Part shown: positions 12,608-23,886 of the stretch, piece by piece
How the letters are laid out: every line of letters begins with the position of its first letter
Position numbering within the stretch: position 1 is the stretch's first letter
Assembly: GCA_964035545.1 (NCBI GenBank)
Contig: OZ037765.1
Span: forward strand, 33,822,504 to 33,886,503
Source: Bugula neritina
Taxonomy: Eukaryota > Bryozoa > Gymnolaemata > Cheilostomatida > Bugulidae
Reading direction: 5' to 3'
Length of the DNA stretch: 64,000 nucleotides
Translations under genes and position numbers: made by a program
The notes under the pieces: generated by a model
What the model was told of the DNA's origin: nothing
The model's input: only the letters and a program-made list of their open reading frames with translations
Databases searched by the model: none

Positions 12608-12832
12608 TCAAGGATCAAGGATCATCAATTTGTTCAAATCTTTATGATTACTACGCTTCATACAGACATTTGTTACTTCTGGGTGGAGTTCTTCTTCATC
12701 TATGACAAAGACTGTTTCTACCTTTTCAGTAATGACCTCCTGCACTTTCTTTCGTTTTCTTTTCCTATAGCTCACTTTACTGGATGGGCTAATTTTTGCA
12801 ACTTTCAAGGAAGAAGCTCCCAATTCTGTCAT
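12608..12832 (-). pseudogene. Transposon-encoded ORF remnant, left arm
   Basis: A minus-strand fragment of 74 codons with a basic KRKRKK run followed by EELHPEVTNVCMKRSNHKDLN. The same peptide, with substitutions, is on the plus strand of the opposite arm at 13026-13304. It is probably a remnant of the element's protein and not a host gene. Confidence 0.4.
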
Positions 12833-13025
12833 TCCAGTGTTTAGTGTTTGTGCCTCCTTCTCAACTTTAAGAAATGCATCACTTTTAGTTTCCTGAGAGT
12901 ATTCTGAGAGCTCATCTTTTTTTAAAGCAATTAATATTGCACAGTTTCTCTCAGTTTCTACAGTTCAAAGGAATAGAATTATACTAGGAGAGCCCTAAAA
13001 TTTAGCCCTTCCAGTAAAGTGAACT

Positions 13026-13304
13026 ATGGAAAAAAAACAAAATCAAGTGAAGGAGGTCATTGCTAAGAAGGTTTCCAAAGTTGCAAGTATAGAGGGAGAA
13101 GAGCTCCACCCAGAATCAACAAATGCCTGTATAAAGCCTAATAATCATAAAGATTTGAACATATTATTATGTTCCTTGAATAAGGTGAAAGTTTCTTTGG
13201 GACAAAAGAAGGTCCAGTTATTGACATTGGCACCAGAAAGGTGGACCATTGATAAGACCTCTATAAAATTTGGAGTAAACAATTATCGTTGTGTTTTAAG
13301 TTAG
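13026..13304 (+). pseudogene. Transposon-encoded ORF remnant, right arm
   Basis: 92 codons containing VKEVIAKKV, EGEELHPESTNACIKPNNHK and then LAPERWTIDKTSIKFGV. The sequence downstream (13540-13640) still looks like a continuation in other frames, so the gene is broken by frameshifts. It mirrors the left-arm remnant. Confidence 0.45.
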
Positions 13305-14935
13305 AGAAATAAATATTTATTATAGTAGCAGACTGAAAAAATAGCAACGTAAAAAAAGGTTATCTTTAGAGTTACCAGTTGCCAGTACAAGTGTGAAATG
13401 CAAGTCTGGATAAGAGAAAAACTGCTGGGTCTTTATAGTCGCTTAGTTAGCTTTTGTGTACTAGCTATAATGAAAATGGAAAAGCATAACAAGCTGAGAT
13501 GACATGTATTAGGAAAAAGCTTCCCCAGCTTATGTAAAAATCCAACAATTACCTTGCACAGCAAACCAGAAGACTGCAAAAGGAGTTCTGTCTGAACCAG
13601 ATATTAAAGTTGGAAGACCATTGCTTCCAGTTTTGAAAAAGAGAGTTGTAAATTTTTTCAGGATGATGAACATTGGACATGGCATGACGCCAATTACTTG
13701 ATTTTTTAACCAGTACTGACCAAATTAGGGCGAGGTTAGGGCCATTTTGCTATATTTAGGCACATCTGTTTCAAAAGCCACAATTATTTCCGGCATGTAT
13801 TAAACACCACTGTCATCGAATAAATTAGACCTATTGTGTTCAGGGCCATGGTTTTATATTTGGGTATGTTTTTTGAAGCTACTCTTGCCTCAGCTACTTA
13901 ATGTACTTGATTACAGCAAGATTTCAGCTGTTTCATACCATTCACTCACAGAAATAACAATTGCTATCTGAAACCTAATGGGAATATCATATAATGCCGA
14001 TCTGCAGAATTTTTCTTACGATATTACACACAAATCAGATTTTATCGTAATCTTCAGTAGATTTGACATATATAGGAAACATATATGTATCTACTTGATA
14101 TTTTGAACAATATGAATAATAAAAATGTATGATCCCAATATATTATATTGAAAAATTGCATTTTGCCGATTTTCGTACGCATACCATTTTTCCGTGCGAT
14201 TTACTTCAAGTTTGGACAATATAAGGACGTCCAAATTTATGAATCTACAAAATACACTAAATGACGTTACAGAAAATACTTGTTTGAAAGATTTTACTGT
14301 ATTCAAACATCGGGTTACATCCTTGTGAAGTTGGGCGAATTTTCACATTTTCTTCACTTTGGGTGTCTATATCTCGGAAAATATTATTTTCAAAATTACA
14401 CAAATTAAGGAGTATAAAGTAACCATAATCAACTATTTATGAATAAAAATTTATGGAAGTAAAATAAAAATTAATGCCTTTTGTGATGTGGCAAATATTC
14501 GAAATTTTTCAAAATTCATAAAAAATTGCCAATATTCAATGGCATAGCATATATGCACACAGAGTATTCTGCAGTATGTGTTACTACTAGTGCAAATTGA
14601 TAGGTGTTATCAAATCACACACCAAATTTTAAGGCTCAGTCTAGAAAAATAATGGAGATATGGGCGTTTACAAATTGGTCTAAAAGTAAAAATCGCAAAT
14701 TTTCCTCAAAATTTTTCCCAACCTTTGTTCGTGAAAATATTCATTTCTCAAAAAGTTTTTGTGCCAGGCCAGAAATATTTAAAAATAGCACTCAAGACAT
14801 GTGTAGGTCCATTTGGTGTAAATATGAACAAAATCTGAGACGCAAAGGCGTGGGCCATTGGTTGAGTTGACACGGAATGACCCATAAATAACTAGAAACA
14901 AGCTACTCTGTCTACCAGAAGAAGAGATATATAAT

Positions 14936-16007
14936 AGACCATGTAAAACTCAGCCAATCAGCAAAGTGTACCAGGTCAATGTTCTACCATTATAACTGAT
15001 ATAAAATTCTGCAAGTTCAATTGCAAAATGCATGCTTCTAAAAGCTAGTTGTGCAACTTTTTTTTCATGCATTATTTAATTTCATATCTTAAGTTGATGA
15101 CTCTTGAAACTATTTTTTAAAATGTCTAAATTAAGTGTTTATAAAATGCAATTAAAAATTGCATGTCTAAAAAATGACCTGGTACACTTTTGCAACTTAA
15201 GGCCAATTATTACATAACTGCCAGCTTAGTAGTTATTTGTTGTTGCAGCTTGAATGGGTTATTGTTTAGCATTGAAAGCTTGTAGCAAACATCTGTGAAT
15301 TTGGTACATGACTTTGATTGGCTGGTTTTTGAATGGCCCTTTAATATATGCATCTGGATGGCTGGGTAGTGTAGACTCCGCCTACATCTAGCTAATGTAC
15401 AGTAGCCAATCCACAGTAGTATTACAAAATTTCTGTTTAACAAATGAAATATTCTGGTCATTTGTTTTGTACTTTACAATAGTAAATATTCTATTCAACT
15501 GGAATTTTGTTGTATGTAAGCCATGGGAACTGCTAAGAGGTTAAATCAACCACCCATGCTGGTAATATTGTAGCTCGCAGTAATAGCAAGTCCACACCAT
15601 ATAAATATACACATCAGCTATTATGTGCAGCTTATGAATGCTGAAATGACCCCATTTTTTACCTTCAATTTGAAAAAATTGTATTACATATTCTGCCACT
15701 TCTGCACCAAGAATGTGTTTTCCTTTAAAATTTTGAAAATAGTAGTCAGTTTCTGCAGCAGTCAACTGCATCCACAATAAACAGCGTAAGCTTTCAAATA
15801 AACTATAAATATATGAAATATTAGTGTGGAAACAATGTAATTTATTTATTGCTATGATGAAAAATTACAAGAACATTATATAAAAGCTAGATATAGATTT
15901 CTATTAAAATGGCACAGGTAAAAATAACACATTTTTACTTCAAATTATAAATTTCATCAGTCACCAATGGTGGCTGTAGATTGCAGAGAGCACAGCAGAC
16001 TATCATA
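14936..16007 (+). repeat. Left terminal inverted repeat of the Harbinger-like element
   Basis: About 1072 bp. The reverse complement is found at 25454-26529 with scattered substitutions and small indels. The inner end is marked by GCAGACTATCATA. Confidence 0.85.
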
Positions 16008-17805
16008 ATCATAATCATTTGGGTTACCAACGCACTAAAGCATATAATGTAAGACGCACAAAAAACATTGGTTTTAATGAAACATGTAAAAGAAACGAAC
16101 AGAAAATGTTTTCAACAGAGTCAGCTGATATAGAGCAACAGAACTCATCTGACACCCATCCTCATAGTCAGACTTCATCAGAAGTAACTGAGTTACCAGA
16201 AACATCAACTACTCAGAAAAAAAGATCTGCACATTCTATTGATAGACGGAAATCAAAAGTTGGAAGAAAAAAGCAACTAATAAAAAAGTAAAAGTTTTTA
16301 AAACTTTCACTACTACAGATGAGCGAACTAAATTTCATACTGAAATACCTACACATTTTTTATACTTTTCTTTAGCAAGGTAAAAATTATTATTTTCTCA
16401 TTGCAAAGATATACTATGGTTTATTACAAATAAACAATGCAAGTCTCACTATGCTGAAATATGTACATTATTGATTAAGTTTGATGTGTATTAAAACTGT
16501 CATTTTAATTAAATTTGTTGCAGTGTGAGTGCATCATTCATACATTTTTTATTAAAAATTTTGTTTTATGTAAGAGATTCACAAATACCACAGTGGTCAT
16601 CTGTATGCTTTGACTTATTTAGTTCAGGGTTTTAATTAAACAAGCAGCAATCTTCTATTTGTGGACAAATTGACTCATTTTCTCCAGGAAAAGTAAATTG
16701 TTTTGACCTAAATTTTCCTTGGCTATTTTAAAGCTTATCAAAAATGGCCTCCTAATCTAATTATTAGCCGAAACTAACTTGGTGTTTAAAACTAAAATGG
16801 TTTACACTTGTTACTAGTTTCACTTACTCCCAAAATTATTAAATGCTATTCTAAAAATAATATGGGTTTGAATTAGTTATAGTATAATTATAAAATGAAG
16901 TAATTATTGTTTGTACACAGTATTTGTTTAAACTCATGACTTCATTCAAAGCATGTATTCATACAACTAGCTTATTATGTACTGTTACAGTATTACGTAA
17001 CACATGTTGACACACATTACATTCTGTTTGGATGGTGATATATTGGGTCAAGCCTTCAGCTAGCAGTTCTTGAACTTCATAGTTGTTGCAAAATATAACT
17101 GAAGCTACTTACCAGAGGGTAAAAACTGCTGAATGAATACAAACTAAGCACAAAATTTATTTAGCACATACATTATAATTTGAATCATAATTTAATTTTC
17201 TTTCTTTATTTACTATATTTAGATTTATATGTCCGAAGATGAAAGTTCTTACTCTCCGAAAAAAGTTAACAAGACAAGGTGAACTTTTATTGGCTTTGAT
17301 GAAGCTGCGTCAAGGTTTACAGTTTCAAATACTTGCTGACTTTTTTATATCTCTAGATTGCTAGCAAGCCAAACCTTCAAAGACACATTAGATATTTTAG
17401 CAAGAGAACTGAACAATCTAATATATTTTCCACCAAGAGAGAAGCTGAACATCCCTCTGAGCTTTCAAAGCCAATATGCTTACATTAGGTGCATTATAGA
17501 CTGCACAGAAATATATTCATTTGCAAGCCTCAATCAAAGCTGGCTCAATATTTAACATGGGGTGAGTATAAAAAGACCAACACCATCAAGTATTTGGTTG
17601 CAATTACACCCAGGGGCACTACCTGCTTTATTTCGCATGGAATGGGAGGTAGAGCCTCAGACAAGTGTGTAGTGAATGACTCTGGGTTCTTAGACTTCAT
17701 AAACCCAGGTGATGTGGTCATGGCAAATAGAGGCTTTCCTATTGAAGAAGAACTTATAGGCGCTGGAGCCAAGTTGGCCATACCACCTGGGAAAAGAGGC
17801 TATGG

Positions 17806-18110
17806 TGTGGTGGTTCGTGGAACTACCAGCAGCACAACATGTAGGGTCGCGTAATTGACCCGGAACAATGGATAGCCAATTAGCGTAGTTGATAGTTAGC
17901 AGCAATTGTAGTTTCCCGCTGCTAAGTCAGTCGAAGCTAGAGTGTGAAATAGATTAGATGTGTAACTTGTTTGGAAATAATGTATCGTTTTTGTAATGTA
18001 TAATTGTGTGTAAAATATACTCGTTCACTCGACTTATCCTGGTGCAGTTCTATAGTAAATAAATAGACTCTCTGGATAGCACATCAACCCTAAATCGGGA
18101 AATCATAACA
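17806..18110 (+). repeat. 5' LTR of gypsy element
   Basis: 305 bp, TG...CA ends (TGTGGTGG...TCATAACA), containing an AATAAA-type signal near 18056-18062. The region just after it, GTGGTGGCAGCGGTGGG, is the presumed tRNA primer-binding site; the same motif follows the LTR-like end at 53319. Confidence 0.92.
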
Positions 18111-18141
18111 GTGGTGGCAGCGGTGGGATAGTGCATCCAAG

Positions 18142-19095
18142 ATGGAGACTGAAAATGCTGGAACTCAACCACCGGCAATCGAAGGTGAGCGTAGAGACAA
18201 TGCTGTAGAGACAATGCCTGTTAACCATGTAGTAGAAGAGCGAAGGGTTCCGCGAGAACTAGCTGAAGACCGCTACAGGTTAAAGGCGCCCACCTTCACG
18301 GGTGAAGAGGGGGTGGAACAATTTATCCAAGAGTTTAGCGACGTAATGGACGTCGCTCAGTGGCCCCCTAGGGTGGCCTTGCTGAAGCTTAGAATGGCAT
18401 TGATGGACAAAGCCAAGCCCTACGGGCTGGGTGTAGACATTGATAATATCTTTGCTTCTCTGCGGGCCCGCTTTGGCCTCTCTGCTACAGATGCCAGGGC
18501 CCGATTGCAGAGGTTGCGGCGTGATCCCCGCACCCCGCTGCGGGAGCATGCCGCCGCGGTCATGAAGCTGGCACAGATCGCGTACGGCGACTTGCCCCCA
18601 GTCAACCGCGAGAGGTACACCCTCGACGCTTTCATAGCATCTGTCGACGATCTGGGTCTCCACCACCAGTTTCTAGCTAGGGGAGTCACCACCGTTAAAG
18701 ATGCTCTGACTGAGGGGGAAGCTTACCTCCTAGCTAATCAAATGCATAAAAGTCGCGGAAGCTCCCGCCAAGTGGAGATAGACCGCGCAGACACGGCCGC
18801 GGGACAAGGGGAGGAAACCCCCGCCGCGGCTGCCGTGTCCCAGTTGGCGACGGCATCAAAAGTCACTCAACTGACGGACATGCTAGCCAAGCTGATAGCA
18901 ACACTGACACCACAAAACCCAGTGAGTACCGCCCCTGAGCCCATGCGGCCATCGGCGCCGCCACAGGGAGAAACAGTCAGTTTTTGCTGGGAGTGCGGAA
19001 ATCAAGGACATTTCCGCCGATATTGTCCCTTCCTAAATCAGGGGTTAAACTACCGCGGCCCGCAGATGTTCCCACCTTCCGCGGGCCGACGATGA
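18142..19095 (+). CDS. gag: Gypsy gag polyprotein
   Basis: 317 codons. The N-terminal half contains a capsid-like region (APTFTGEEGVEQFIQEF, then LRARFGLSATDARARLQRL). A single CCHC zinc knuckle is at C283, C286, H291 and C296 (CWECGNQGHFRRYC), which binds the element's RNA in the particle. The ATG lies 31 bases after the LTR. The stop overlaps the pol frame, which is -1 relative to gag. A homologous but decayed gag segment is at 53350-53665. Confidence 0.9.
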   Translation: METENAGTQPPAIEGERRDNAVETMPVNHVVEERRVPRELAEDRYRLKAPTFTGEEGVEQFIQEFSDVMDVAQWPPRVALLKLRMALMDKAKPYGLGVDIDNIFASLRARFGLSATDARARLQRLRRDPRTPLREHAAAVMKLAQIAYGDLPPVNRERYTLDAFIASVDDLGLHHQFLARGVTTVKDALTEGEAYLLANQMHKSRGSSRQVEIDRADTAAGQGEETPAAAAVSQLATASKVTQLTDMLAKLIATLTPQNPVSTAPEPMRPSAPPQGETVSFCWECGNQGHFRRYCPFLNQGLNYRGPQMFPPSAGRR

Positions 19096-22000
19096 AACCT
19101 CCAGGGAAGAAGAAACGCAGGTCACCCAGACGGGTACCGCGTACTGGCAACCAACAGTGGCAACAGCCACGACGAACCAGCAAGGGGCTTCGCCCCGCAG
19201 CTGCCTTTTCTATGCCCCTTCACAACAGATTCACAGGGCTACAAGTCCAAGAATCTGGATGGGAGCCCACAAAGGTAGCTGAGAATCTAGCCTCGGCACC
19301 CCCGAGGCCTACCTACCACCGCCCTAAGAGACCTCCTTCGCGACCCAAAGCGAGGGAGGTACTCCCTGCGAGAGTAAGGCCTGAAGGGAGAGTTCAGGTG
19401 CAGCCCCATGGGAACAGCTATTTCTTGCCCGGTAAACTGGAAGGCAAAGCTGTTACTTTCCTCATTGATTCGGGCTGTACCACAAACCTCTTAAGCCGCC
19501 AACTCTTCGACACCCTCAGTACTAGGGTCAGGGGCGAGATGGAAGCATACGAAGGGGAATACGGCACCCTCGCTGACGGGTCGTGCCTTCCCTTCTATGG
19601 TATAATTGAGCTGACGGGACGAGTCCGTGATCAAACGATCCAAGAGACGTTCATCGTCAGTCAGCTCAAGGAGGATGCTATCCTCGGGATGCCATTCCTT
19701 AAACGGCACGGATGTCACATAGATTTTAGCAGATCTGCAATGATGATGTCCGGGCGGGAACTCGCCTGCGTCGACAAGTTCGGCCGCCCTTTAGTGGGAG
19801 GTGTGCAAGTGGTACGCAACCGTATCATACCAGGCCGCTCCCGGGCTACCATTCACTGCAGGGTGAATAGTAGCCGGATCTCTGGACTCGGGGTGGTTGA
19901 AGGCGCGCACGAAAAGATCCAACTTGCCAGCAGTCTGAATCAGCTGACTGAACAAGGGGAGATCTTAGTGCAGTGTGTCAACCCCTTTACCGAGCCTATC
20001 AAGCTCCCGGCTGGGTCGATGCTGGGCCGTTTTCACTCTGTTCAGGAGGGAGACGTAGGCCCGTCGCTGGGTGATGCGACGGAGGCACCCCCTCAGTGCC
20101 CTATTCAGGGACGGGGGGCCGTCCCAACACATCTCCGGGAGTTATACGAAACAGCCAGTGGCGGCGGCGCGAGTAACAAAGAAAGCCAAGCTATGGCTAA
20201 GTTACTACGCGACTACGGTGATGTGTTCAGCAGCGGAGAGCAAGACGTGGGACTGACTGGAATTGTCAGACACGAAATACCGCTGACTGCAGGGACAGTC
20301 CCTGTCCGGCAGCCCACACGCAGGCTGGGGCCGGAGAAAGAGAAGGAGGTTAGCCGACAAGTACGGGATCTTCTGGACCGGGGACTGATAGAGCCCGCCC
20401 ATAGTGCGTGTAGCTCGCCAGTCGTACTGGTTCGGAAGAAAGACGGCAGTTGGCGGTTCTGTGTGGACTACCGCAAACTCAATAGCGTAACCATACAGGA
20501 CGCCTACCCTCTACCTCGTATTGACGAGTCATTGGACGCCCTAGCCGGCAGCAAGTACTTCAGTACGTTAGACTTGCTAAGCGGCTATTGGCAGGTTCCT
20601 CTGAGTCCCGACGCCCAAGAGAAAGCGGCGTTTATCACACGGGACGGTTTGTGGAAGTGGAAGGTGCTGCCCTTCGGGTTAACCTCCGCCCCAGCCACCT
20701 TCCAGAGGCTGATGAAACAAGTCCTTAGCGGACTCCATTGGAAGACACTGCTGGTCTACCTCGATGATGTCATCGTAATCTCTCCAGACTTCGAGACACA
20801 TGTCAGTCGTCTGCAGGAGGTTTTCGAGAGACTCCGAGGTGCCGGTCTTAAGCTCAAACCTTCCAAGTGCGCTCTGTTGCAGCCGGAGGTCAAGTACCTG
20901 GGGCACGTTGTCGGTCGAAACGGCGTGGCAACGGATCCCGAAAAGGTACGGGCAGTAGAAGACTGGGTCACCCCCCAAGACTTGACCGGACTCCGGGCTT
21001 TCTTGGGGCTAGTAGGGTATTACAGGCAATACATACCAGACTTTGCGGGCATAGCCCAGCCGTTAAACCGGCTCACCGCAAAGGGAGTGACGTGGCAGTG
21101 GACTCCAGTCGAACAAGAAGCGTTCGACCGCCTCAAGGTCTGCCTCCTAACGGCGCCCATCTTGGCCTACCCAGACCCCACTCTGGAGTACATCCTAGAC
21201 ACGGACGCCAGTGACCAGAATGTTGGCGCTGTGCTGTCACAAGTGCAGGAAGGCCGAGAGGCAGTAGTAGCCTACTACAGCAAGTCTCTCTCTCCCGCTG
21301 AACGAAATTACTGCACTACCCGCAAGGAGCTGCTGGCAGTAATCAAGTCAGTGAAGCACTTCAGACCATACCTATATGGCAGGAAGTTCCGGCTGCGTAC
21401 AGATCATGCCTCGCTGATCTGGTTGTGCAGGAGAGCAGAGCCCTCTAGTCAGGTCGCCCGGTGGCTCGAAATCCTAGCTGAATTCTCATACCGGATCGAA
21501 CATCGACCGGGCAAGAGACACAGCAATGCGGATGGGTTGAGTCGCCGACCTGACGGAGGTTGCAAACAGTGTCTCAACATCGAGAGGAGGGATGCAGGTC
21601 CCCCACGATACGAGTTGGAGACGCTGGCTCAGCACGGAGCACCGTTTGACTGGGATCAAGGTCAACTCAGGCAAAGAGTTGATGAGTCCCCGGAGGATGT
21701 ACAAAACCTCCGCGCCAACCCTGTACTGGCCGGTAATGTTCGAGAGCTGAAGAAGCTCCAAGAAGAGCTGCCTGGAGTCGTGGCAGACATATACCGGGCC
21801 AAAAGGGAAGGGCGACGACCCAGCGAGGAACGCATACGACAGGGATGCGCCGAGTTCCGGCTATACTGTCAGCGTTGGGACTCGCTGCGGATCGGGCAGG
21901 ATGGGTTGCTAACCATCTCTCTAGCTGCCAGCGGCAGACACCCGGAAAGGAAGAGGGTAGTCTGCCCCACAGCCATCCGCCGTGAGTTGATTTGGGATAC

Positions 22001-23615
22001 ACACAAGCAGGCCCACGCAGGGGTCAAGCGAGTGATATCCAAATTACGACTCCGGTGGTATTGGCCACAGATGGAGCGTGACGTCCGGCTCAGAGTCAAA
22101 CAGTGTGAGATCTGCCAGGCCAGTAAGCATAGCCGCCCCCCTGGTGAAGCAGGACGGCGGAGGCTATATGCTGGTAGGCCCTGGCAAGTAGTCGCTGTAG
22201 ACCTGGTCGGACCCATGCCCCTGACCCCCAGAGGAAATAATTGGATCCTAGTACTAACCGACCACTTTACTAGGTGGGCGGATGCTCTGGCTATTCCAGA
22301 TGCATCAGCCCCAACAGTGGCCAGGGCGCTAGACCAACATGTATTCTGTTATTTTGGGCTTCCCGAACAGATACACTCTGATCAAGGCGCTCAATTCCAG
22401 TCTCAACTGATGAGCGACCTTTGCCGCCTCTGGGGAGTAAATCAGAGCAGGACCACCCCCTACCACCCTCAAGGTAACGGGGTGGTGGAGCGCAACAACC
22501 GGATGCTAGGTGATGCACTCCGGAGTCTCCTCCTTGGACGAGGTCAAGAGGAATGGGATACGGTGTTGCCGCAAGTCATGCGTGCATACCGTAGCACCCC
22601 ACACACCAGTACTGGTGAGACCTCAAACCTCTTGATGCTCGGGAGAGAGACTCGTGTCCCTGACCATCTCACCTATCACGTTCCAGAGCAAGATAACTCA
22701 GTACACGAGTATGCCAGTGAACTAGTGGAACGGATGAAGGCCGCACACGATATACTGCGCCAACAGCAGTGGAAGGTGCGGCACGAAGATTCCGATGAAC
22801 CCCCTCTCTATCAAACGGGAGATAAGGTGTGGATGGTCAATTACCGTAGGCGCCGCGGACAGGCTGATAAGCTGAAGCCTAGGTTCGTAGGCCCCTACGT
22901 GGTCGTCGAGGCTATGCCCAATCATACGTACAAGATTGAGCGCTCAGGACAGGTGTCTATCCAGAATGAGTCTCGCTTGAAACCGTATTGGGCTAGCCCC
23001 GGCGGAGTGGGAGAAGCCCCCCCGTTGTTAGAGCCCAGGAGGCAAACAACAACGCGCGGGCGACGGCGGCATGGACCTGAATACGAAGTGGTCATACCGC
23101 GGGAAGAAAACTTGGTGAGGGAGGAGCGGCAGCTTTTGTCAACAGAAGCGTGTCCGCCACCGCCAAGTCTAATTCCATCACTTCCAGAAACCGAGCCGGT
23201 TCCGGAAGTGCAAACCCCCACGGAGGGAGGGGCTCCATCCGGAGAACAAGAAGAGGTGACCGCTAACGGTGAAGTAGAGACGCCATTAGAGGCCCCTACT
23301 AACGAACCGGCAAGCGTGTCACCCCCCCTAGAAAGGGGACAGCGTACGAGGCAACCCCCCGCATACTTGAAGGACTTCGTATGTGACTGCGTTAAAAGCG
23401 GCACACATGAAAGTCTAGGGGAAAATCGTACGAGAAAAGAATCGAGCAAATGTGGGAGTTGTCAACACCACGGAAATATCAACTTTTGTATCGGCGGAAA
23501 TAGAAACAAAATTCATCCGCCGGGTGCACAAAGTCTTAATCACGCACCCCAACCACGTTGCTCGATCTTTTCATACGCTGATGCAGTCAGGAGTAGACGT
23601 GTTTCTAAGCAGTAG
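18984..23615 (+). CDS. pol: Gypsy pol polyprotein (PR-RT-RH-IN)
   Basis: An open frame of 1543 codons. The real product should start at the frameshift near 19050, not at the first ATG. Domains in order by residue: aspartic protease FLIDSGCTTNLL near 161; reverse transcriptase with the YLDD catalytic box near 592; RNase H DTDASDQNVG near 738. Integrase follows with the HHCC zinc site (HAGVKR near 1010, CEICQASK near 1040) and catalytic D-D-E at AVDLVG (~1072), HSDQGAQF (~1131) and NGVVERN (~1168). A proline-rich tail follows. No stops or frameshifts interrupt it, so the enzymes look intact. Confidence 0.93.
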   Translation: MLGVRKSRTFPPILSLPKSGVKLPRPADVPTFRGPTMKPPGKKKRRSPRRVPRTGNQQWQQPRRTSKGLRPAAAFSMPLHNRFTGLQVQESGWEPTKVAENLASAPPRPTYHRPKRPPSRPKAREVLPARVRPEGRVQVQPHGNSYFLPGKLEGKAVTFLIDSGCTTNLLSRQLFDTLSTRVRGEMEAYEGEYGTLADGSCLPFYGIIELTGRVRDQTIQETFIVSQLKEDAILGMPFLKRHGCHIDFSRSAMMMSGRELACVDKFGRPLVGGVQVVRNRIIPGRSRATIHCRVNSSRISGLGVVEGAHEKIQLASSLNQLTEQGEILVQCVNPFTEPIKLPAGSMLGRFHSVQEGDVGPSLGDATEAPPQCPIQGRGAVPTHLRELYETASGGGASNKESQAMAKLLRDYGDVFSSGEQDVGLTGIVRHEIPLTAGTVPVRQPTRRLGPEKEKEVSRQVRDLLDRGLIEPAHSACSSPVVLVRKKDGSWRFCVDYRKLNSVTIQDAYPLPRIDESLDALAGSKYFSTLDLLSGYWQVPLSPDAQEKAAFITRDGLWKWKVLPFGLTSAPATFQRLMKQVLSGLHWKTLLVYLDDVIVISPDFETHVSRLQEVFERLRGAGLKLKPSKCALLQPEVKYLGHVVGRNGVATDPEKVRAVEDWVTPQDLTGLRAFLGLVGYYRQYIPDFAGIAQPLNRLTAKGVTWQWTPVEQEAFDRLKVCLLTAPILAYPDPTLEYILDTDASDQNVGAVLSQVQEGREAVVAYYSKSLSPAERNYCTTRKELLAVIKSVKHFRPYLYGRKFRLRTDHASLIWLCRRAEPSSQVARWLEILAEFSYRIEHRPGKRHSNADGLSRRPDGGCKQCLNIERRDAGPPRYELETLAQHGAPFDWDQGQLRQRVDESPEDVQNLRANPVLAGNVRELKKLQEELPGVVADIYRAKREGRRPSEERIRQGCAEFRLYCQRWDSLRIGQDGLLTISLAASGRHPERKRVVCPTAIRRELIWDTHKQAHAGVKRVISKLRLRWYWPQMERDVRLRVKQCEICQASKHSRPPGEAGRRRLYAGRPWQVVAVDLVGPMPLTPRGNNWILVLTDHFTRWADALAIPDASAPTVARALDQHVFCYFGLPEQIHSDQGAQFQSQLMSDLCRLWGVNQSRTTPYHPQGNGVVERNNRMLGDALRSLLLGRGQEEWDTVLPQVMRAYRSTPHTSTGETSNLLMLGRETRVPDHLTYHVPEQDNSVHEYASELVERMKAAHDILRQQQWKVRHEDSDEPPLYQTGDKVWMVNYRRRRGQADKLKPRFVGPYVVVEAMPNHTYKIERSGQVSIQNESRLKPYWASPGGVGEAPPLLEPRRQTTTRGRRRHGPEYEVVIPREENLVREERQLLSTEACPPPPSLIPSLPETEPVPEVQTPTEGGAPSGEQEEVTANGEVETPLEAPTNEPASVSPPLERGQRTRQPPAYLKDFVCDCVKSGTHESLGENRTRKESSKCGSCQHHGNINFCIGGNRNKIHPPGAQSLNHAPQPRCSIFSYADAVRSRRVSKQ
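19044..19088 (+). promoter_or_regulatory. Programmed -1 frameshift signal (gag-pol)
   Basis: The heptamer GTTAAAC at 19044-19050 lies exactly in the gag frame as G|TTA|AAC, the X|XXY|YYZ slippery form. Five bases later there is an 8-bp GC-rich stem: CGGCCCGC (19056-19063) pairs with GCGGGCCG (19081-19088) across a 17-base loop. The pol frame is the -1 frame and is open across the site. Confidence 0.8.
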
Positions 23616-23886
23616 TTCAAACCATTTCACACATTCAGTATGTCTTACGACAACAGATCGTGGGGTGAGTTAACTATATCTTAATACGAAACTAGATCGC
23701 ATCGCTCAGCTCTGACTCACTGAGTCAATCGAGCTGGAGATAGGTTAGTGAAATACCGTAGTAAGAACTCTAGAGATTTTTATAATCTCATTGCAATACG
23801 TGTTCTATCTGACTATTCACTACCATTAATCTCTACGAGGTAACTGAATTAGGAGTTGCCAAGCTGCTCAAGCTGACAACACAGCA

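Larger units (their letters stand above)
11226..14883. mobile_element. 3.66-kb palindromic (foldback) DNA element
   Basis: Ends are GGGTCATTCCGTGTCAA and its reverse complement. The arms, roughly 11226-12830 and 13020-14883, are inverted copies of each other almost to the centre. It is flanked by ATAA at 11222-11225 and 14884-14887. A paralogous uninserted site near 36970-36985 (GACTACTATAAATAACTC) has a single ATAA, which confirms the boundaries. Each arm holds a decayed reading frame with a shared EELHPE...NHKDLN motif. The protein resembles an uncharacterised family I associate with cnidarian and sponge repeats, but I cannot name a superfamily. Confidence 0.85.

Noticed and set aside
23616-23886. 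Possible env gene after pol
   Set aside because: No signal peptide, transmembrane segment or cleavage site; the following ORF is a zinc-finger protein.
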